Part shown: piece after piece, positions 57,731 to 64,000 of the stretch
How positions within the stretch are numbered: position 1 is the stretch's first letter
Layout: every line of letters starts with the position of its first letter
From: Xenopus tropicalis
Taxonomy: Eukaryota; Chordata; Amphibia; Anura; Pipidae
Assembly: GCF_000004195.4 (NCBI RefSeq)
Contig: NC_030678.2
Span: forward strand, 84,976,904-85,040,903
Reading direction: 5' to 3'
Length of the DNA stretch: 64,000 nt
Notes under the pieces: generated by a model
The model's database searches: none
What the model saw: the letters and a program-made list of their open reading frames with translations, nothing else
What the model was told of the DNA's origin: nothing
Program-made: the position numbers and the translations under genes

Positions 57731-58075
57731 GGTGTATTCTCCCTTCAGCTGCGGGTTCGGGGCTTGAGCACCCGGACCACCATTGGACCTTGGTGAGCAT
57801 ATGGTTTTCTTTTGAATGAGACGCCGCTTATGTTATTCATTCTGTGTATTGGGAGTGATAGACTCGGGGTTCCCACACCCGGGTCTCAACTTTTCACTGG
57901 GTATATAACTAATTTAATTTAAATAACCAACTAATTGAGTTACTTTCGTTGTGGTTGTGCATGAGCGGTTGCTTATTGATTCTATTACTTGTTTTGCAAT
58001 TATTGATTAAGTTACCGGCACCTGTTTTATGCCGTTCTTTTTCTTGAGTGTTTCTCAGTATTTTCAATAGTTTTG

Positions 58076-58275
58076 TTCATTTCTGCACTGCCTTCAGTTT
58101 GTAATATCTCCCGAGCCCTGACTGCATCTGTGCTTTGATTGGTCAGTTTTACTGTCTGTCAAGAAAGCTGTGCTCTGATTGGAGAATCCACAAGATGAAC
58201 GATCCAATCAGAGCACAGCTGATTACAGCTTGAAGGAATCAAGATTTTCAGGGCAGTGCAGAAACGGAGGGAGTT
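58076..58275. mobile_element. Foldback element, right part (interrupted at 57465)
   Basis: 'ttctgcactgcc' at 58081 is the exact inverse of 'ggcagtgcagaa' at 58252-58263. 'gctgtgctctgattgg' (58168) pairs with 'ccaatcagagcacagc' (58204). The element that received the 611-bp insertion appears to be a small MITE. Confidence 0.7.
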
Positions 58276-58614
58276 GTTTTTTTTTTTTTTTTTCTTTTTA
58301 AGGTGCCAAGCAGGTTTGGGGAGGCTTAGCCTATGCTTGTTGGAACTATTAAGGCTAAGTTCAAGCTATGCTGTGTGTTGATTGATGAAGAGGCATTAAG
58401 ATCGCTTTTTGTAGCTGGGCCCAAGATATCATACTATGAACTTGGTGCTTACTGGCTTTCTGTAAGAAGGGGGTCAACATTTTCTATTTCTAATAAAAAA
58501 ACAAAAGAAGAGGTGAATTGTGCCATGAAATTATGTTACCTCCCATACCACAAGGTAAAGTGAGGCAGTTCTAACCAGGCTTACCAACCTTACAGTGTCC
58601 TGGAATGACTACGG
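58276..58614. other. Unassigned sequence
   Basis: A poly-T run lies at 58278-58294. No gene recognised. Confidence 0.35.
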
Positions 58615-58885
58615 CAGTGATCCCCAACCAGTGGCTAATGAGCAACATGTTGCTCTCCAACCCTTTGGATGTTGCTCCCAGTGGCCTCAAAGTAGTTGCT
58701 CATTTATGAATTTCTGGTTAGGAGGCAAATTTTAATTGCATAAAAACCCAGTGTAATTTCCAAGCAGAGCCTTCTGTAGGCTTACAGACAACACAGGGGC
58801 TATCAAATAGCCAATTAAAGCTCTCATTGGCAACTCCAGGAACTTTTTTTCATGCTTGTGTTACTCTTCAAAACTTTTTCAAGTT
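58615..58885. mobile_element. hAT-derived repeat, right end missing
   Basis: Starts CAGTGATCCCCAACCAGTGG, with 'gagcaacatgttgctctcca' following. This is a very common frog hAT non-autonomous repeat. The expected right terminus is absent; a LINE begins instead at about 58886. Confidence 0.7.
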
Positions 58886-58962
58886 AACTTAGGACCCCGA
58901 GAAGCGCACAAAACTATCTCCGGTTGCTACCCCTAAACCCCTGGTGCCTGGAAGTCGAAAAG

Positions 58963-59891
58963 ATGGGGAAACATACACAGAAAACACGCTCAGGCGCAGC
59001 TGCAAAACTAGAACAGTACGCGCGCACTGTAATCCAAGATGGCGCCCGTAGCACTCCTCCATCTCCCGACCAGCAGTCGCAAGTGGAACAGGAGCCAAGT
59101 AACCCAAGTACCTAAGTACCAAGTACCTAACGCACAAGACATCCTAACTGCGATTGCAAACTGCCAAGCCACACTTACCGCCACGCTGACCACCAAGATA
59201 GAGGAAGTGAAGGTAGAGCTATCACTACTAAAACAGGATGTCCAGAATATCCGTGAAAGAACTGGCGCAATTGAGGGGGGGTAAGCATACTTGAGGACAG
59301 AACAACTCCACTTCCAAATGAACTCGCTCAGTTACACAAAGCGCTAAAGCAGGCCACTGAGCGCATGGAAGACATGGAGAACCGACAGAAACGCTCCAAT
59401 ATCAGAGTGGTGGGACTCTCTGAGAGGAGCAGTGGCTCAAAGAAATACTGGGAATAGACATATTTTCGCAACAGTTCGTCGCTGAGAGGGCCCATCGGGT
59501 CCCCACACGAGCCCCACCCACAGGAGCACCTCCAAGGCCTTTCCTTATCAAGCTCCTAAACTACCGGGATCGGGACATCGCACTTCAGGCGGCGAGAAAG
59601 AAAGGAGACATACATTATCAAGGCACCCGAGTATCTTTGTACCCGGACTATTCTGCAGCTCTCCAGCATCAGCGCGGCACCTCCTACGGAGTCAAAAGAC
59701 GCCTACGAGACCTGGAAATCAACTACAGTATGATTTTTCCTGCTAAGCTGAGAGTCATGGACAGGGACAGAGTCCACATCTTTGACCAACCTGCCAGGGC
59801 GGAACACTGGATTGACTCCCGCGCATCATCACCACAGCGCAACCCACAGCAACCTAGTCCAGTGAACCCTCCAAGGCAACAGGACGCCTAA
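58963..59891 (+). pseudogene. L1/Tx1-like ORF1, frameshifted
   Basis: Starts MGKHTQKTRSGAAAK at 58963. After a shift near 59115 a coiled coil follows ('TTKIEEVKVELSLLKQDVQN', then 'ERMEDMENRQKRSNIRVVGL'), with a stop near 59457. The single-strand nucleic-acid-binding part follows in other frames: 'AERAHRVP', 'FLIKLLNYRDRD', 'YPDYSAALQHQRGTSYGVKR' and 'INYSMIFPAKLRVMDRDRVH', ending at 59891. This layout matches L1 ORF1p, the trimeric RNA chaperone that coats the LINE transcript. At least two frameshifts and one stop disable it. Confidence 0.85.
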
Positions 59892-60326
59892 CAGCAATCC
59901 AGTATGGTGCCGTAAGTAACCAGGCAGCAGGGCTTCCTAACTCTTTGAGCCTAGAAGCCACATATAAGATGCCTCTGGGGACACTGGCGGCACGCACCAC
60001 TTAACTGTCAATATAGTAGCATCTACAAACACCGTACAGACCATGGGCAAGAAAACGGGTACACTGAAGGGCCATGGCGCTCAAAGTATATTCCACAGCG
60101 GGGCCTTAGTCCATGAAACCAGTTAAGGGAATAATGTATCTCTGGATGTTTTTTTGGGGGATACCGGGAGGGGGGGCAGTTGGGGAGGGAATTACTCATG
60201 TCTTTCTTTGTTATTTCTTACCTATAACACTTTACTCTATGTTGGTGGATGGTCGTCCACATCATGTTTTTCTGCAGTAAATGCACCAGCCTGTGGGTTA
60301 GTAACTGTATGTAAAAGGTGTGTACC
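59892..60326 (+). other. Inter-ORF spacer of the LINE
   Basis: About 435 bp between the ORF1 stop and the ORF2 Met, with no recognisable domain; longer than in mammalian L1. Confidence 0.5.
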
Positions 60327-63300
60327 ATGGCAGGGCCGAATATTAAGCTAATCTCCTGGAACATCAGGGGTATGAACGATAAAATCAAAAGGGCAGTAAT
60401 ATTAGATCACCTTAAAAAGTTGAAGGCTGACATAATATTACTCCAAGAAATGCATCTAGTGGGTCAAAGGGTACGGGCTCTGAACAAGCGCTGGTTAAAC
60501 CCCACTTTCCATGCTGAATATTCCACATACTCAAGGGGAGTGGCTATACTCTTTAGGAAAACAATTGCGTCCCAAGTAGACAGGGTAGTCACAGATAGAT
60601 ATGGACGGTTCCTAATTCTAAAAGTCACAATAACTACGAAAACAATTATATTAGTTAACATATACTCTCCCCCTCCTGGTGAATAAACTATACTGCAGAC
60701 CATCCTAGAGAAAGTGGCAGAGCTGGGAGATTATCCCACCTTCTGGCTAGGCGACTTCAATGCAGTCCCTGACCCCGCAAAAGACAGACTAAAACCACTT
60801 AAGGGAGAAACAAGTGCATTTGGTGATTGGTTTAGAGCCACAAACTTAACTGATATTTGGAGATGGCTGCACCCAATGGTACAGCAGTACTCATGCTACA
60901 CAGTAACTACCTCTGCTCTTTCCCGCATAGACTTGGCACTAGCCTCCCCGTCCGCCTTGCAGATGGTGGCTAACACATCCTATGCCCCAAGAATATGTTC
61001 AGATCATGCCCCTCTTCAATTAGAACTGAGGCTGAGCGAAGGGAAAGGGCCAAGGCAATGGAGATTACCTCCAAAATGGATCACACACAACTTTGTCCAA
61101 GACGCCTTTAAATCCCAAATCAGAGAATTTTGGGAGATAAACGCAGAAACAGCCCCCCACCAAGTGGTATGGGACGCAAGCAAGGCCTATGCAAGGGGCA
61201 CATACATCTCACTAATTAAGGAGGCCAGACGCCAACAAGACTCTGACCTAGAAACCCTACGGGAAACTCAAGGGGAAGCCGAAAAGGCATACGTTAATGA
61301 CCCATCCGATACAAGAGGAGCAACCCTTGAGATTACACAGCGAGACGTTAACTTAGCGTATATACATAAACACACCCAATGGGAACTCACAAGGGCTGCC
61401 TCCTGGTATGAAAAAGGTGATAAATGTGGTAAATTGCTAGCCATTCTTGCTAGGGAGCCTACGCAAATGACATCCATCCCAAGACTACTTACCCCTAATG
61501 GTCAAGAAGTACTTACACAAGACCGAATTCAATCTGAATTTGTTAGCTTCTACACTACACTCTACCAGTCCAAAATAAATTACACACCTGAGACCCTAAC
61601 CCAGTACCTGAGTGAGATGCCAATCCCACAACTAAGCCACAGGGACGCTGAAGTCCTAAATAGAGAAATTACTCCAGAGGAGGTCACGGAGGCCATAGAC
61701 AGTTTCCCCAATGGGAAGTCCCCCATTCCTGACGGACTTCGTATTGAGTGGTATAAAGCAAACACAGAAATTGTAACACCACAACTATGTAGTTTGTTCA
61801 ATAAGATCACGCAGGGAGCCCACCTACCAGAGAGTGCTAAACTAGCTACTATTTCCTTCATCCTAAAGCAAGGGAAACCCCCGGAAAGTTGCGGATCATA
61901 TAGACCAATCTCTTTGTTAAATTCCAACATCAAAATACTGGCCAAAGTTCTAGCTAATAGGCTTAAACAGGTTATAGAACTCCTAATACACCCTGATCAA
62001 ACTGGCTTCATGCCAGGTAGGGCCACAGATATTAATATCAGGCGCCTGTATACCAATATCTGGGCCAAACACGATAATATAGGGGAAAGAGTAGTGGTGG
62101 CCCTAGACACTGAAAAAGTGTTCGATACCGTGGAGTGGTCCTATCTTTGGGCCCTACTTGCAAGGTATGGGCTGGGACCCTAGTTTACTGCATGGGTAAA
62201 GGCCCTATATGACTCACCAGCCGCCAGGATCCTAGTCAACCAGGAACTATCCCAGGCATTTCCCCTGGAATGGGGTACTAGGCAGGGATGCCCACTCTCG
62301 CCATTCCTGTTTGCACTGGCCATAGAGCCCCTGGCCATCAGAATATGCAATAATACAGACATACAAGGTCTCAAACTGCAGAGAATAGAGGAGAAAATCT
62401 CGCTCTATGCAGATGATATGTTAATATATCTGGCTAACCCTAAGCAGTCCCTCACGGAACTTCTCACCGAAGTCTTGAGATTTGGAGGTCTGTCAGGTCT
62501 CAAGGTCAACTGGACAAAATCCCTGGTGTTCCCTATTGACAGAGAAAGTGTCAGAGATACACTGCATGGTCCCCAACTCCAATGGGTCACCTCTTTCACT
62601 TACCTAGGCATAGTGATACATAGAGACTTAACACAATTTATAGAGCTGAACTTAACTCCTGTCCTTAAGTCCCACAGGTCTAAACTATACCATTGGGCCA
62701 ATCTGCCACTCTCCCTACCTGGCCGCATCAACATCCTAAAAATGGTCTGGTTACCGAAATTTCTGTATATATTCCATAATGCACCAACTCAGGGAAATTG
62801 ATGTATGTGTAAGAGAGTTTATCTTGGCTGGGGAACGACAAAGAAGCAGTCTCCCAATGCTTCAATCCCCGGTTAAGAAAGGGGGCCTAGCCCTACCTAA
62901 TTTTCTGTTATATTTTTATGCGAGCCAACTGGTATATGCATGGTGGTGGCTCAACCCGGACCCCAACAACCAAGCCACAGTACTAGAAGCCGCGGTAATC
63001 TCCTCATTCGAGGCACTGGCGAATCAACTGTATAGAGGGCTGCCACCAACCTACCCCTTAACTCCCCCTATGAAGACAGTTACTCAGGTCTTCCCCAGCA
63101 CGGTAGGACAATTTCACCAAAAAGCAGGTAGTTGGTCTAAATGGACAACACTATGGGGCAATAACTCCCTAGCACAATTCAAGTCCTTCCCAGATGCCAA
63201 CCTCTGGGCCGCGGCAGGGGTAAAACGCTTAAGCGATGTGGTTGAACAAAGAGCACTCAAGCAATTTGCTAAATTAAAGCAGGAATTTGGTTTACAAAGT

Positions 63301-64000
63301 TACATGGTATTTAGGTACCTCCAACTGAAACATGCATATCAGGTCCAATTTCCTAGGGAACCTCCTATCATAACGGAGAGTTCTCTTGAACGCTATCTAC
63401 ATAGACCTGACCTCTCCAAACCACTCAGCTGGTTCTATGCTATCCTTCTACAAAGCAACTTTGATTCTGTAAAATCACATTAAATTAAAATGGGCCCAGG
63501 ACCTTCCCCAGCTAGATAACGAAATCTGAGAAGACATACTTGAGCAAATTCCCGAAATTAATATAGCCACAAGGGACCGTTATACCCATGTTAAATTTCT
63601 TAACAGAGTGTATTTAACTCCCCACAGGCTGGCACAAATGTACCAGGGCTACCCAGATGTGTGTGTGAAATGCAATCTAGCTCAGGGTAACTATTTACAT
63701 GTGTTCTGGGACTGCCCCAAAATCCAACATTTCTGGACCGAGATACTTACCTATCTTAGCTCTAAACTGGGACTTCCAAATATCCGGACAGCCACATTCT
63801 GTCTATTGGGCCACATCGAAGGCCTCACCATACCCCCTGGCGACAGACTATGTTAGCAACAACTTTTGCACTACGCTAGAAAAGCCATACTACTTACCTG
63901 GAAGGCCACCCACACTTAGATTCTGGACCAAGTTAGTGAATGATATACTGAAAAACTCACCTACCTCGCCCGAGGATGTCCAGCCAAGTTCGAGAAAGTC
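60327..64000 (+). pseudogene. L1/Tx1-like ORF2: endonuclease and reverse transcriptase, partial
   Basis: Start at 60327 (MAGPNIKLISWNIRGMNDKI). Endonuclease motifs: 'SWNIRG', 'LLQEMHL' (catalytic Glu), 'GDFNAVPDPAKDR', 'SRIDLAL' and 'SDHAPL' (catalytic His). Reverse transcriptase: 'SYRPISLLNSNIKILAKVLA' (about 61893), 'ALDTEKVFDTVEW' (about 62102), 'GTRQGCPLSPFLF' (about 62273) and YADD in 'SLYADDMLIYL' (about 62400). Near the end, 'CVKCNLAQGNYLHVFWDCP' (63662-63718) is the C-terminal Cys/His motif. Lesions: in-frame TAA at 60684, TAG at 62181, frameshift near 62795, another near 63475 with a TGA soon after, and TAG at 63854. The enzyme nicks target DNA and primes reverse transcription; this copy is dead and cut by the window edge. 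Confidence 0.9.

Larger units (their letters stand above)
57465..58075 (+). mobile_element. 611-bp insertion with inverted 5' end, Penelope-like candidate
   Basis: Flanked by a perfect 14-bp duplication, 'ttcatttctgcact', at 57451-57464 and 58076-58089. The insert starts directly with a 129-bp arm (57465-57593), an 8-nt loop, and the nearly perfect complementary arm (57602-57730), then continues 345 bp without further pairing. Within the arms, 'gaaacgcgtcaggca' resembles the hammerhead-ribozyme core known from Penelope-like element repeats. No enzyme is encoded; this is a short derivative. A 5'-inverted LINE/SINE insertion is the alternative. Confidence 0.7.
58886..64000 (+). mobile_element. 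L1/Tx1-like LINE, runs past the window
   Basis: Two ORFs in the order ORF1 (coiled coil plus RNA-binding domain), then ORF2 (AP endonuclease, reverse transcriptase, C-terminal zinc-knuckle-like motif), as in L1 and Tx1-clade LINEs. The 5' leader is only about 75 bp before the ORF1 Met. Several stops and frameshifts show it is old. The 3' end is beyond the window. Confidence 0.88.

Overview
This is vertebrate nuclear DNA, almost certainly from a pipid frog (Xenopus or a close relative). The evidence is the mix of repeats: T2-type MITEs starting TTAAAGGAGA, palindromic MITEs starting near GTTCACCTTTAA, hAT fragments reading 'gatccccaaccagtggct', DIRS, CR1 and L1/Tx1-like retrotransposons, Tc1 and piggyBac-type elements, and a structure that looks Penelope-like. 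I recognise no host protein-coding exon, tRNA or rRNA. The window looks intergenic or intronic and is built largely from mobile elements and tandem arrays.

Layout. 0-10 kb: an internally deleted DIRS element (1300-3733) sits inside a MITE. It is followed by a composite MITE, a small retro-insertion with a target duplication, a degenerate long-period repeat (5.9-8.0 kb), a TTAA-flanked MITE (8435-9291) and a 5'-truncated Tc1 copy (9390-10646). 10.7-21.06 kb: a satellite of about 34 monomers of 290-299 bp. 22.4-24.05 kb: a full-length Tc1 copy in the opposite orientation. 26.7-30.2 kb: a T2-type MITE carrying about 43 copies of a 61-64 bp minisatellite. 30.4-35.8 kb: a second DIRS element with gag, RT/RNase H and tyrosine recombinase relics, itself interrupted by a 701-bp insertion with a 15-bp target duplication. 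36-49 kb: scattered MITEs, a CR1 fragment, a GC-rich TTAA hairpin, a different Tc1 family member (44.8-46.35 kb) and a hAT MITE with a perfect 8-bp duplication. 49.3-52.26 kb: a TTAA-flanked piggyBac-type element without a transposase but with internal repeats of about 390 bp. 53.3-55.9 kb: a CR1-like LINE with an open 813-codon frame. 57.45-58.1 kb: an insertion that begins with a 129-bp inverted repeat and carries a degenerate hammerhead-ribozyme-like motif. 58.9 kb to the end: an L1/Tx1-like LINE that interrupts a hAT repeat and runs off the window.

None of the enzymes looks fully intact. The CR1 frame is open but lacks the start of its endonuclease. One Tc1 copy has both TIRs and its DDE residues but one frameshift. 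The most informative structures are the tandem arrays carried inside or derived from transposon-like palindromes, the two insertions with inverted 5' ends, and the nesting order. All family names come from reading motifs and termini by eye; no database search was run.
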